From assembly GCF_019320115.1 (NCBI RefSeq), contig NC_089595.1, positions 110,066,158-110,130,157 of the forward strand: 64,000 nt of DNA. The letters run 5' to 3'. Below, piece by piece: positions 46,561 to 58,545 of this stretch. The DNA comes from Miscanthus floridulus (taxonomy: Eukaryota; Streptophyta; Magnoliopsida; Poales; Poaceae). The number at the start of each line of letters is the position of its first letter. Position 1 is the stretch's first letter. Made by a program: the position numbers and the translations under genes. The notes under the pieces were generated by a model. It saw nothing but the letters and a program-made list of their open reading frames with translations. It did no database searches and was not told where the DNA came from.

Positions 46561-47725
46561 TTCTTATATCTTCTTTGCAATACAAATAAATATGCGTTGA
46601 ATACTGAACAAAGCACATCTGGATAATGTCGGTCATGAATAGTATTTCGGAAGTTGAGTAAAGGCAATAGCTACATATGTCACATATATTTAATTCTACA
46701 TTCAAGACACTTTAATAAAATGCAAGAAAAGCATAAATTCTCTAATATTAAGAGCAAGATCACGTATTTAAATTTTTATCAAATGGCTGAAACTATTCTC
46801 ATTTTTTTGGTAAAATAATAATTGCATTAAGTGACCATTTGTATTTTATCAATTTTCTTTGAGTTTATCAAAAAATATTTTAATAAAGTTCAATTCGAAC
46901 TTAGTTAACCCATACGTTTACCTTGGGATTGCAATCCACTCCTAATGGATATCCGATAGAACTATCCGAACTAGCTATCTGGATTATCTGATCGCATATC
47001 CGATTCCGACGGATATCCCCCATCTTATATTTGCATTCGATATTTGGAAAAAAAATTATCCCAATCCATATTCGATATGCACAAAAAATGTCTGAATCGC
47101 TACCCAATCTTCTTCGGTCGTCGATTCGGACGGTCAGAAAACACCTATACCACTTACAGCTCTAGGGATATTAGTGTGAAACTTTGGATCAGGATTAGCC
47201 TAGCCTAATGGCAAGAACATTGTTACATAGTTTCAAAAAAAAACATTGTTGTTTCAAAAAAAAAAAGGGAACATTGTTACATGGTTCAGGTAGTATTTGC
47301 AGGCGATTCATATCAGTGGGCCTCAATGTTAAGACCGGTTGGGCTATCTCGGCCCAACCGTCGACCACCTGGTCCACCTCCCTCGTTCCGTCTCCCTCTT
47401 CGCAACGCATTCCTCTCGTCCATACTACGCCGCCGCCGCCGCCGCCTCCGTGCTCACCGCCGACAGTGCCTCAGTCCAGAATCCAGATCGAGCCTCCCTC
47501 TTCCCAGATCGGGTCCTAGCTAGGATACTGCCGCCGCCCAACGCCAGGTGCCGAGTCCTTCGCCGGCGAAGAGCGCCGACCAGGTATTCCCACCCCCCTT
47601 CTCTTCCCTGTCTGCTGTGCAAAGCCGAGTTCCCAAACTCTGACCTCGAGCCATTTGGCTATTTGATGCCTACGAACTCATTCTAACTCTATTCTTCTTG
47701 GGTCTGAAGTACGAGATTGAGGAAG
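46561..47725 (+). other. AT-rich spacer and 5' leader of the mitochondrial S11 gene
   Basis: 46561-47110 is AT-rich with several GGATATCCGAT-like words. From about 47340 the DNA becomes GC-rich and is probably leader of the next gene. A GT at 47585 (ACCAGGTATTC) and an AG before the start codon could bound a small leader intron. No TATA box stands out. Confidence 0.45.
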
Positions 47726-50700
47726 ATGGCCATGTTCTCATCCGCACGCCTTGCCCTCCGCCGAGCTGCCTCTCTTGGGGCGGGTCTCTGCCATGCCGCG
47801 GAGGATCCCTTTTCGCGAAGGCTTCTCCATGGGCAGCTCCTCCCACGTTCCTTTGCCTCCGATGCGTTCGGACACAATAGGGTATCTATCTCATCCCAAC
47901 TCTCTTGATTGATTTCATTCTCGATCTATTAGGTTAATCTAGGAGACCATGCATCTAGCCCCAGGCAAATGGGGTTGTGTCAGACATTTGCCTTGAAGGC
48001 AATTAGTTTTCCTTTCCACTTTGAGCAGTCAACCTTAGTGTTAATTACAATATTAACCATGACCTGCATCACTGTCTCTATTTATGATGGCGTTGTGTCA
48101 TGTTTATATTATCATATCAGACTTTTCAGACCTTACAAATGCTATTTTATTCTCTAGCATGTTTTGAGGGCACGCTGTGTGCACTCTATGGTGTTTTAGA
48201 TTCATTCGGATAACAAAGAACTGCAGCCTATTGTTACCCAAAAACCATTGATAACAACTCTGGTTTTGTGATTAACAGAAGACGTGTTATTAGCATATTA
48301 TCTAGTTGATAAATATCCACATCATACCATACACCAAACCATAAACCATAAAAGTTTAGCTTGGACTCTATAGGTTTCATTTGAGCAAATAAGGTGCCAC
48401 TTTCAGACACTACTTATTAAATACAAATTCACATCTAACTAGAAAGAGAAAACTGAGAAAGCTAGTGAAGTGAAGATATCCAAGTTACCAGGCTCTGCTG
48501 CCCTCAAGGCATTGTATGATCTCTAGCGGTTTTCTACCTGTCAAGCTCCATAAGAACTACTTCCAAAGATCTCTATACACCATTCGTTTCAAAATCCAAA
48601 TTGCAAGTCATTTTGGTTTTTCTTGGTACATAGCTTTTGCTATGCACCTAGATATATATCTGGATATAGAAAAGCCAAAACGACTTACAATTTAAAATGG
48701 AGGAAGTGTATTGCTTTTTCTAGGTTAGTGGCCAGTCATTACATACCTCCAGATGTTTTTAGATTGTGCGCAATAAAAATTCATGGCAGTAGGTACAGTT
48801 CTTTAATCTAAATTCATGAGCTACAGGAAAAAAGTGAGGGGCCATTTTATAATAAACAACTTACATCTTTTATGTAAAAAATAAGTCTTGGCCAAAAAAA
48901 TGACATCAAGTATTTGCTAACATGCAAGTTATCAGTCTTACAGTGTTGCATGTTTTTTTACTAAGGTTAAATCAGTGGAAAACAGAGCTGCAGCAAAAGA
49001 TAATCACTGAAGATATTGTTCTTAGCAGTCAACACCAGAAAGACGACAGAAGGCCAGTATTATTGTGGAGAAAAAAGAAGAAGAGTGTGTGCTTCAGTCA
49101 GAAAGTACCTAGTTTCCATAGAACTCTTAGCAATTTCTAGACAAACTTTTCATAGAACTTTTTCAGTGGACAATGCATGCGTCACTAAAACATGGAAGGT
49201 GAGAGAGCTTACCTGAGACATATCCTACATGACGATTCGTCCCGTGTAAGGAAACATGTTAGTCTTACATACTGTACAAAACAAAAACTGTGACAGATAT
49301 TTAATTTTGGCAACCCACAAATAGCTGCATGACTGCAAAAAGAAAAAGTTAAATAGCTGCGGTTAAACAACAAGGGTCATGGGCCACTCTTTTAGCTGTA
49401 AGATATTTATGAGACAAAGAAAACTCCTGTTATAATAACTTTGGTGTTTCAAAGATGGCCATCGTCCACAATGACCGTGATCCAGATCCAATAAGGTCAC
49501 ATTAAGAATTCTCGCAGGATCCAATCTAGAAGAACCAGCTGCAAGTTCATCAGCATCTGAATCATCACACTTGACTACTTGAGATAGCGCCTAGATCTTT
49601 GTGTGAAGCCCAGGAACGAAATTATTCATAAAAAGTGTGCAAGATGACGTAACCTAGCTGAGCCAAATATGAACACAGAAATATTCAAGGTCATTCAAAA
49701 TGGCAAGCACCACTCTGATCAGTGCATGGCAAGAACTTAATATATGACAGGGACACATCACCACCATTTTTGTTTGATGTGAAAAATTGGAGAATGAAAA
49801 ACAATAGCTATCTCGTGACTTTCTCTGGTTGGTCAGTTCTTACAAACCATGACTTTCTCTGGTTAGTCAATATCTCCTGAAATCATCACCTTTCATTTCC
49901 TTTCTCTGGTTGGTCAATATCTCCTGAATCATCACCTTTCATTTCCTTTCTCTGCTTGGTCAGTTCTTAAAAACAGTTATTCTTATCATGTTTGTATCTC
50001 AAAAAAATCCACATAATAAATCTGAAATCCAATAGTGAGGGGAGGCCGAAGAGCCTTCGAGGGATTTGTTGGCGGGAGTGAAGAAGTGCGGCGGATTCGG
50101 CGGCTGGATGAGGGGAGCAGAAGAGCCGTGGGGGATTTGGGGAGCAGAGGCCGTGCGGAGTAGTGGGAAGTGGGTGACCGGGTGGGAAGGCGTTCGACCA
50201 AGTGGGGTGCCAGAGTGCAAAATGGTTGGACCATGGACACACTACATACTTTTTAAGTAAGAGAGAAGAGAGATCAGAGATGTCCAAAGTGTTAAGGATA
50301 TCCTACTGGAGTGAGTGCATCGCTTTACTGTTGTAATTTCATCATTTTCAAAGTGAAGTTTGTCAATCTTGGACTTTTTTATGGGTTAGGGATTTTTCTT
50401 TGGTGTATTTTTTATGAAAAACAATTTGTTTCCATTCTATTCACAACAACATATAAACTTGTCTGCCACCTGTGGTCAATTTCTCTGATGCTACAGCTGT
50501 TGGTGATGGTATTGATTAATGTTCAATCCCTTGCATAGTATTTCATATAGTTGTAGGTTTCTCATCTCCAAACCTACACAAGTGCTGACAAATATCATGA
50601 TCGTATCATGAAAAGTAACTAAAAGCTGTTGCATTGGAGCTTGAAATTGAGATGATAATATCAGCAAGCATGCAACATGTTTTCACATGAGTTCTTAATT

Positions 50701-51641
50701 TTAGAAGTGTGTAGCTTTTCTTTTCTTTACATTCTGTAAAGAATGAAAAAATGTCTCCACTGCTTGTAATCTTCTGTGTTGCTTGTTTTAGCCACATGCT
50801 CTTACCTCATTTTTCATTCTCCATGTGGAACATTGATATTATGCCTTGTAAAACCATAGAATATTGAGATCATATTGCATCAATCACTGCTTATCAGAAT
50901 TTTAACAGAATCAAATTTGTTTATCCAGCCTTTCCCACCTTCTGGGTCTGGAATTGCAGATATGGATCCGCGTCAGAATTTTAAGAGTTTTAATTTTGTG
51001 CGTAAAGATATTCGTGCTAACGCACAGGTCAACTTCAATAACACAGATAATGGTGCGGCGATGTAAGTAGGCAAATGTAATTTTAATTCAACGTACACAT
51101 GTATTTGTCTATTCCATTATTTTCTGATTACTCATTTCCGCTTCATTCTGGCTTGACATAAAGGTCCAGGACAGCAACTGGAGAGAAACCTTTCAGCTCG
51201 AGGGAGGGCTTCCCATTCAGCTCTTCGCATGCCTTTAGTAAGGACCATGAACAATATTCTAAGAAGAAGAGAGATTTTGTCCATGTCTTGCTGAAGAGAA
51301 AAAAGACCTTTGTGACCGTGACAGACTCTAGCGGGAATAAAAAGACAGGGGCCTCCGCTGGTTGTTTGGAGGACAGGAAAGGGCGATCCCGTCTCTCTCG
51401 GTATGCTTCTGAAGCAGTCGCGGAGCATGTCGGACGATCCGCCAGAAAGATGGGGTTAAGCTCTGTTGTCATGAAAGTGAAAGGGGCTTCTTTCTTCAAG
51501 AAGAAAAAGAAAGTGATCTTGAGCTTCAGAGAAGGTTTCCGAGGCGAAAGAGTGAGAGATCGATCTCCTATCATGTACATCCACGATGTGACCCAACTTC
51601 CGCATAATGGATGCCGACTCCGCAAGCAACGCCGGGTGTAG
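47726..51641 (+). CDS. RPS11: Mitochondrial ribosomal protein S11 (uS11m), nuclear gene with three exons
   Basis: Encodes the small-subunit protein uS11 of mitochondrial ribosomes, which binds 16S-like rRNA at the platform. Exons are 47726-47881, 50929-51062 and 51164-51641. The first junction is phase 0 and the second phase 2, all introns are GT..AG, and together they give 255 residues. Exon 1 (52 residues, MAMFSSARLALRRAASLGAG...) is Arg/Ala/Ser-rich without acidic residues at the start, a typical mitochondrial presequence. Exon 2 (PFPPSGSGIADMDP...) is an extension. Exon 3 holds the uS11 core: FVTVTDSSGNKKTGASAG, RSRLSRYASEAVAEHVG, GLSSVVMKVKG, and the C-terminal IHDVTQLPHNGCR..RKQRRV diagnostic of the family. 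rps11 is a known case of a plant mitochondrial gene moved to the nucleus in grasses, with a borrowed presequence. No breaks were found. The start ATG at 47726 is the first in frame; Met3 is an alternative. Confidence 0.93.
48578..48718 (+). mobile_element. Stowaway MITE in the first S11 intron
   Basis: 141 bp with inverted ends (CATTCGTTTCAAAATCCAAATTGCAAGTC..TTTTGG against CCAAAACGACTTACAATTTAAAATGGAGGAAGTG), flanked by TA on both sides (48576-48577 and 48719-48720), as expected for Tc1/mariner MITEs. The ends are diverged but pairable. Confidence 0.75.
49815..49970 (+). repeat. Short tandem repeat in the first S11 intron
   Basis: CTTTCTCTGGTTGGTCA occurs four times with variants. The segment TCAATATCTCCTGAATCATCACCTTTCATTTC occurs twice in a row, about 47 bp apart. 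Confidence 0.85.
50030..50235. other. GC-rich insert inside the S11 intron
   Basis: A 200-bp GC-rich patch in an otherwise AT-rich intron, with open frames on both strands (minus-strand Ser/Pro/His-rich translation). It may be a captured gene fragment; no domain is recognisable. Confidence 0.35.
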
Positions 51642-52273
51642 TTTCTGAGTGAACTGGAATTAGAGTTGAGTTTAAAGAAAGAAGTGGGAAGTATGGAAGG
51701 TGATACCGAAACTTACTGTAATCGGTTTGCTGTTGGCCTAGTTGACTTAATAATATGGACATGTATTGTGTCTCTTGGATCTGTGCGACTTGAGTCAGTA
51801 GTGATTTTTGGGCAAATCCACCCTGGTTTTTGTATGACATTAATTTACTCGCTCAATGAGTTAATAGACAATTCTGCAAGTTTTGTATTGGCGTAATATG
51901 CTGTTAAGTTGTGAAATGTCTGCCGCGGTATGATATGAGGCCTTGAATTGAGAGCCGGGGATGACCCTCTCAAGCTTTGATCTAATTCTTGCCGCCTGAT
52001 GACCTGAACATGTTCATATCTCTTTCCTCTTTTCAAAGAGGCCATGTTTGTCTTTCCTGTTCTTGCCATGTTCTTGACAGTAGAAGCTCGCCTGATGACA
52101 GTCTCCCGGACCATAAGCAGTTACTGGAGATGGCAGCAGGCCTTGGCGCTCACGGAAAGGGTGGCGGTGTTCACCCGGTTCCAGAGTGATGATAGAACAG
52201 AAGTAATTAGTCAGGAAAAGCGAATAGAATAGGCCTACTGGGCTGACAAAAGTACCTCGTGGCCCATAAGTTA
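51642..52273 (+). other. 3' flank of the S11 gene
   Basis: Probably the 3' untranslated region at first. From about 51990 there are short ORFs on both strands without any recognised domain. Confidence 0.45.
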
Positions 52274-52534
52274 GGCCATGTTTAGTTTCCACCAAACTCC
52301 TGAATGCACTATGCAAAAAGAAGATTCCATGTCACATCAAACTTGCGGTACATGCATGGAGTACAAATGTAGACGAAATCAAAAACTAATTGCACAGTTT
52401 AGTTGTACGTTACGAGTCGAATCTTTTGAGCCTAATTAGTCAATGTTTAGACAACAATTCACAAATACAAACGAAACGCTACAGTAATGCATTAATTATT
52501 TGGCCACTCCCAAATCCGGGAACTAAACGTGCTC
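52274..52534 (+). mobile_element. Tourist-like MITE with TTA target duplication
   Basis: Inverted ends GGCCATGTTTAGTTT and GGAACTAAACGTGCTC, flanked by TTA at 52271-52273 and 52535-52537, the PIF/Harbinger signature. The interior CTAATTGCACAGTTTAGTTG and TTTTGAGCCTAATTAGTC is shared with 14354-14592. Non-coding. Confidence 0.85.
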
Positions 52535-52537
52535 TTA

Positions 52538-53496
52538 GTACGAAAGCCCATAAGTGAGTACGAAAGAGAAACCCATCCATGACCGACAGGAAGGTTCTCT
52601 TCTCTGCTACGGGAATGGGATCAGTGCTACAGGAGTCTGGACTCTGGACACGCCACAACTGCGTGGACTTCTTTATTTATTGCAACATGAAGTTCAGGTC
52701 CCTTGCCGAGAGACTCGAGAGAGAAGAGTGATGTGCATGTGCTGGCTTGCAAGACGGCAATGGGCGTTGGTGGCTCAGCGGAGTTACGTTGTACTGTATG
52801 GCTTCGTTGTTTTTCTCCTGGGTATAGCGCTTTCGGGGCTATACTTTTGATGTATCTTTTTTGTGCTATATATCAGTAGATTGTTTGGTATCATTCATTA
52901 AACATATTAAGCAACTATACTAGTTTTTTTTACATCAAAATAACTTGTAGGCTCGATCGACACGTCATCAGTTCGTTTTTTTTTTCCTGAACAAATGTCG
53001 GCACTTCACTTGTATGCAATGAAATGGCAGCTTTAACCACAGTTCACTACTTAGGAGGAAGAGCAACCTCGTCTTGCTCTGCCTTGCACTGATAAAGGTT
53101 CAACTCTGAATGGCACCAATGGCAGCAAAAGGAAATGGACAAATGGTCGATCAGCCAGTGCAGACGTGCAATAGTCAAACGTGTCTGGGAACACCGTGTG
53201 CAGAGTGTTCAGCTCCGCCACCGAGCGTCTCGGGGGTTGGAAACGTTAGCAATGGCTGCTCGACTGCACGATTGGCAGCACAGTGCTGGAGGCATCATAC
53301 GCCGGAGCTCGGACAGTCGTCCTGCCAAATTATCTAGAGACAACGGAGGCGTCACATTCCCATGTCACCATCAGTAGGAAGACATTCAGCATCTGATGAT
53401 TCACCCAGCGTCCAACGAGGATTGGGATCCTGGTCTCAATCTCAACCACACGTACGAATACAATATAGTATAGCCGTCTATGTAGGACTAGATAGA
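52538..53496. other. Intergenic, no recognised gene
   Basis: Short ORFs only; nothing recognised. Confidence 0.5.
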
Positions 53497-53612
53497 CCCG
53501 TTCGGCTTACCTTATAATCCGCACAGCTTGTTTTTTCAGTGAACAGTGTTTTTCTCCCACAATAATTCAGCCAGAACAGTGTTTTCAGCCAAGTTTCAGC
53601 AAGCCGAACGGG
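53497..53612 (+). mobile_element. 116-bp MITE with perfect 12-bp inverted ends
   Basis: CCCGTTCGGCTT (53497-53508) and AAGCCGAACGGG (53601-53612) are exact inverted repeats. The interior has CAGTGTTTTTCTCCCACA and CAGCCAGAACAGTG boxes like the related GTTCGGTTGG elements. Confidence 0.85.
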
Positions 53613-54693
53613 ACCAATAGTCCTAAACAAAGATAGCTCTCTCTACCTGCAACTTCTGAAGATCCAATGCATTGACTACAACATTGTATTTTGTATGCTT
53701 ACATTATCTACCATCGACATAACTTACGTATGAACAAACCACTCAGTTGCAATTGTGGCACCCACACCGAGCCCTGTTGCTCGTGCTGACAGAAGGACCA
53801 AAAGTTCCTTAACGACGTCACTTTCCCGGACTTGTGAAGCTCCCAATGAATCAAAGTGCATAGATACTTTAAAAAATTTGGAGCAGATATACGTGCGGAT
53901 TGTTTACCAGGTGCAGTGAGTCAGAAAACACAAATCTGGACATGTCATGCTGGTGGGGCGCACAGCTTAAACAAAACATTGTCAAGATTCATGGTCCACT
54001 GAAGAAGATTAACAAAAGAAATGATAGTAACTTTTACCTGAAAATAACTTCTAAACCCAATCAGGCACTTGTGACATTTGCCATGCACAGAAGATGCACA
54101 TACAGTGGAGCTGTGAATGGAAAGCTTGAACCTGAATTCTGCAAAAGGTCCCTGCTCAGGCAGAATTCTCAAAGAACACAGAAATACAGACGTTGCTTCT
54201 CACACTAGAACGGCTCACACTGGAACAGCAACTTCAGCTTTGCTACGAAGGGAAACCAGACCGGTCAATCAGGTGCCGTGCACAGTAACAAGCAGCATTC
54301 TCAACCAAGTCAATTATGTGAACATACAGCATTATCAAGTGTACAAATGCAAAGATGATGTTACCAGATGAATAAATCCTAATGAAGCTGGGCTACATTA
54401 GTCAGGACCAACACAGCAAAGCAGACAATGCCATCCAAATTCTCACTAAAGGAAAAAAAAAAAGAGCTGATGAACCCAGGACATAAGGATTTAGGAGATC
54501 CTACAACAACCAAGCAGCCTTTTCTCATTATTAGAAATGTGCTCAAGTTAAAAGGATATCCAAAGTTTCAATTCTGTATTAAATGCATTTGGCAAAGAAA
54601 GTGTGTTTTTTTTCTCAAGCAAGCATTGCCGGGACTTCCTACTCACTTGTGTAAAGGCCGTAACAGCTTCATAAATGGCTATTAAACATGGTA
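53613..54693. other. Intergenic, no recognised gene
   Basis: An open frame at 53900-54208 (plus) has no recognised domain and is AT-rich with ordinary composition. Nothing else seen. Confidence 0.45.
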
Positions 54694-54698
54694 CCTTC

Positions 54699-55137
54699 TG
54701 TTATGACTGGCATCCCCTACAGCCGTCGCAGCCCAGCTAAGGGCTAGGAGGGAAGCCGGCCATCAAAGGGCTATGGCCCATATAATTGTCGCAATTATAG
54801 TATTGCTAGAGGGTTATTTTATAATTATCGCTATTAGAGAGACATATAAATATTTGTAAGACTCTATTTGTGAGATTAAGCAGAAACATATTATTGTTTC
54901 CGGCTTCCTCAGGGAGCCGGGAGAAACCCTAGACGGGTGAAACCCTAGCCGTCGCTACTGTTCACGCGTGAACAGTGCCGACGTTACTGTAGCTACGCGA
55001 GGGTTAGGGCTACAGCCGTTGCCGCCCATCCTCCACCACGGCGTCCAGCCGCCGGCAGCGAGGTTCCCAGCCTGCTCCACCTCCCTCTCACCCCTACAGA
55101 CTCCGTGATCTACGCGGTAGGATCCGTAATCCTATCA
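54699..55137 (+). mobile_element. Solo LTR with perfect 5-bp target duplication
   Basis: 439 bp beginning TGTTATGACTGGCATCC and ending GTAATCCTATCA, flanked by CCTTC at 54694-54698 and 55138-55142. No primer site, coding DNA or partner LTR is nearby, so it is the product of LTR-LTR recombination. The orientation (plus) follows from the TG..CA ends and the promoter-like AT-rich 5' half; it is not certain. Confidence 0.88.
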
Positions 55138-55142
55138 CCTTC

Positions 55143-56001
55143 ACCATATAGAGAAAAATAGATCAAACAACAATGATGTACAGGACAAGCCAGCAAATGG
55201 TAAAATTACTATCATTATGAGCAAGAATGGAATGCACCAACTTTCTTATATGTCGAAAATTGCAGCAAACCGTGAACCATAAGTGATACTCCAAGACACA
55301 GAAAACATATTAATAACTCCAAAAGAAGACATTTGTGCAGATTACAATTGCAAAAATACAAGATGCATATAGGTTGCTGATAACCAGACAGATTTTAAAT
55401 ATAAAGTAGAATTTTCACAGACCACGTTCCTTATATACCACTACAAGTACTGTACCATCTCTTTCAGGAGTAGAATGCATACTCTAGCAGTCTAGCAGAG
55501 TAGAATCAGAGCTGTCTCTCCTGTTGCTGCAACTAAGCAACATGGTTTTCATCAGTAAATCCAGAAAGCGATCATCCAGGAGAAATTTGAATGAGAGAGG
55601 AAAAAAAATCTCCACAGAAATTACCATTCCATTTAATCAACAGCTCACTTGGAGAAATTTGAATGAGAGAAACAGGAACATTTCATAGATTAGAACCATG
55701 TACAATACCATGACAACTTCTCATCACCTAAGGATATTACCCAATCCTACCAGAACCATACCCCAAACTCAACATCAGACAAGGAAGCACAAGCATGACC
55801 CAGCGGCCCCATAATTAATTTATCATATAACAGGACTCCCTGTACAGAATTAGCACTGGAAATCTAACATTCCGCCTTCTAATCCGCAGGAACAAGAAGA
55901 ACCACGGGATGACGATGTTAGCCATCGCACCGAGACAGTTAAAGCTGGAAACATCTGAAAAGCTCCTCCAATCTGCAGCAGCAGCAACAACACGGGGCCG
56001 A
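55143..56001 (-). other. 3' flank of the minus-strand DUF1639 gene
   Basis: AT-rich DNA, probably holding its 3' untranslated region. Two near-identical GGAGAAATTTGAATGAGAGA words occur at 55579 and 55653. No gene. Confidence 0.5.
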
Positions 56002-56876
56002 TCACCTCTGCTGCAGGAGGAGAAAGACAGGCACATGAAGAAAAGAACCAACTTTGTGGGGGAAAGGGAAGGGAAAAGAAGTAGGAGAGCACCAACGGAT
56101 ACCAAAAAACGATTTCTTACCTCGTCGATCTTGTACGAGTCCAGATTGACGTCGGCGAGAGACAGCCCCGGGTACAGCATCTGCAATCGATCAATAGCAG
56201 CCAAACCAGACAGGATTGAGCAACGGGGACCGAAAATTCGCGCAGCAGACCAGAACGTGATAGAGGCGAGAGAGGCGGTAGAAGAAATCCTTACGTCGAG
56301 CTGGCGCTGCACGGCGCGCGGGCGCTTCTTGGGCCGGCGCGGCGGGCGGGTGCCGCGGATGGCGGCGAAGTCCTCGGCAATCTCGTCCCTGGTGAGCGCG
56401 GCGGAGAAGGCCCTCTTCCTGGGCACGGCCGCCGCCGCCGGCGGCGACGCGAGAGGCGGCTGCTGCTGCGCCTGCCCTCCCGCCGCCGGCGCCTTCCCCG
56501 CGGCGTCCGATCTCGACGCGAGCGGCGCGACGGTGGCGGAGCGGCGGGTGCGGAGGTTCCAGGGGCGCGGGGGCTGCGACGCGGACGCGGCGCCGGGGGA
56601 GGAGCCCTGCGGGTGCTGGTGCGGGTGCCTCTCCTTGTCCGGCGACGGCGTGTGCGGGTGCGGCGGCGGGGACGCCGGGCCGCCGGCGCCGTCCTTGGAG
56701 CAGCGGAGGAGGCGGTGCGCGCCCCAGCTGAGCGTCGGGAAGGCGAAGTCGTGGAGGCGGGTGCGATTGGCGGGAGCCGGCGTCGGGGTCGGGGACGGGG
56801 ACGCCGCGGCGGGGGAAGCAGGCTTGGCCGTGGCGTGGTGGTGGTGGTGGTCGGAGGCGCCGGCCATGAGGACCAT
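56002..56876 (-). CDS. DUF1639 family protein, copy A
   Basis: A plant-specific protein of unknown function. Read on the minus strand, exons are 56876-56295, 56180-56121 and 56010-56002, giving 216 residues. Exon 1 (194 codons) starts MVLMAGASD with a poly-His run at residues 10-14 and a Pro/Ala-rich region. It then has FAFPTLSWG (44-52), PWNLRTRR (105-112) and the DUF1639 core from FSAALTRDEI (157) through the basic RPPRRPKKRPR (177-187) to residue 194. Exon 2 adds 20 residues (YPGLSLADV, SYKIDE). Exon 3 adds Gln-Arg and a stop. Both introns are GT..AG, phase 0. The third exon is the least certain; an alternative acceptor lies further on. Met5 is an alternative start. The basic stretch could be a nuclear signal, which is inference. 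It is head to head with copy B. Confidence 0.85.
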
Positions 56877-57353
56877 GAGAGAGGAGGAAGGAGAGGGCGA
56901 GAAGCGGGTGCAGGCAGGGGCGACGCGAGCGAGACAGGGAGAAGGGGGGCGAGGTTTTCAAAAGGGCAGAACGCGAGAGAGGAGTCGCCGAGGCCGCGAG
57001 CCCCCTGCTGTTCTGTTGTGTTCACCGCGCCCGCGCCCGCGGCCGCCTGGTCCGGGACGACGGGGTCGCGCGGAGCCTCCGATCGCCGATGGATGGATGG
57101 ATGCGGCGGATGGAGATGGGCGGTCTCTGGTGCTCCATCCCGCGGCTTGGCTGCTGGCGTGGCAGCGTGCGTGACCGCGACCGCGTCGCCTGCCCTGCCA
57201 CTGCCACGAAATCGGCAACGAGGGCACCGCCAGGTCGGTCTGTTTGGCATTGGCCGCGGCGCCGGCAGTGCGGTCTGGGTTTCCTTCCTAGCTGCCCTTT
57301 TCCCTGCTCGTGCTTCAGGGCCAGAGCCCAGACCCCAGATGGCCTATTCTTTC

Positions 57354-57469
57354 ACCCTGTTGGCTCGTTTTCAGCCAAACTTATTCAACCAATTAATATT
57401 ATTTTTCTCTCACAACGAACCAGCACCAGTCAGTTCAGACCAGCTCAGAAACCAACAAGCGAACATGCC
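57354..57469 (+). mobile_element. MITE remnant ending AACATGCC
   Basis: Shows TTGGCTCGTTTTCAGCC, then TTTTTCTCTCACAACGAACCAGCACC and the family end GCGAACATGCC. The left end is diverged. It lies between the head-to-head DUF1639 genes A and B. Confidence 0.6.
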
Positions 57470-58084
57470 GTTTGATGAGTTTATCGATCGACTCAGGGTA
57501 CTTTGCATATCTTAAGACTCTTGGTGCTAAACTTGCAACGTCAACGTTATTGCGTTTTTGTTCCTTCAATTCAACTAATGATGCATCAATTCCAAAATCG
57601 GCTCAGCTTATGGAATACTCTGATGCTACATTGTAGTTCCTGCTTATTCTATGCTGTCATAGGTGATTTTGTTTTTCTTTCGCTGCAATAATATAATATA
57701 TAATAGTCACAAATATTAGTTAAATCGGTTAAACTCGCCTAAAACAGAATAAGCCACCGAATAAAATCAGAGTTTTCACCGAATAGATCACAGAAAAAAA
57801 CGATTAACTGACTTTTTCTGTTAAAACGGCTGTCGGTTTTTCATTGATATTCACCGACAATAGATAAAGATAGTGAAATGAGACCTTAATTTTTAGGATG
57901 ATGATGTATGTAAAGGGTACGTGAAAGGAAACCGAATGCTCTGTACGGTTGGCACCACGCATTGTATGCATTCCGATTCCGCGAAAGAAACTCTCGTTGT
58001 GGAGTGTGGATTTGCGCTTACGTCTTTGCCGCCAAAATACAAGCTACAGAAGTTAGACGTTCGGGTTAGAAGTTAATGATAGCC
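57470..58084. other. Intergenic DNA between DUF1639 copies A and B
   Basis: AT-rich, without gene or element ends seen. Holds repeated AACCG/CGGTT words around 57720-57840. Confidence 0.5.
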
Positions 58085-58545
58085 GAAGCTACAACAAATG
58101 CAAAGCACTGAGCATGTGATTTCATTTTTGACGTCACAAAGTCTACAGTAACATATATCGATCTTTCGGAAGCGTTACTATAATAGAAATGTGATAGTTC
58201 ATCTAGACACATGTATAGCGATAGGGTAAAGTCGTCATTGTGAAGCTACAACAAATGCACAGCGCTCAGCACATGATTTCATTTTGGCGTGGCAACCTGC
58301 ACGGTAACACATATCGATCTTCCCAGAGCGTTACTATGACAAAACATGGCGGTTCATCTCAGACACATGTATAGCGATAGCCGATAGGGCAAAGTCGTCA
58401 TTGTAAAGCTACAACACATGCACAAATGCCGCTGAGCCCTTGATTTCATTTTGGCGTGGCAATTTTCACATAAATGTATATTGATCTTCTCTAAGCGTTA
58501 CTACAATAAAATGTGACGGTTCATATCCATACATGTATGGTGATA
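58085..58545 (+). repeat. Three tandem repeat units of about 155-163 bp
   Basis: Units start at 58085, 58242 and 58405 with GAAGCTACAACAAATGCA (third AAAGCTACAACACATGCA). They share ATTTCATTTT(T)GGCGT, AYATATYGATCTT, AGCGTTACTA, GGTTCAT..ACACATGTATAGCGATA and AAAGTCGTCATTGT. Divergence is moderate and increases in the third unit. Confidence 0.88.

Noticed and set aside
55909..57515. Long plus-strand ORFs (421 and 300 codons) opposite DUF1639 copy A
   Set aside because: They are the complement of the GC-rich real exon. They have Arg/Gly-rich composition and no domain, while the minus strand has conserved core and splice sites.
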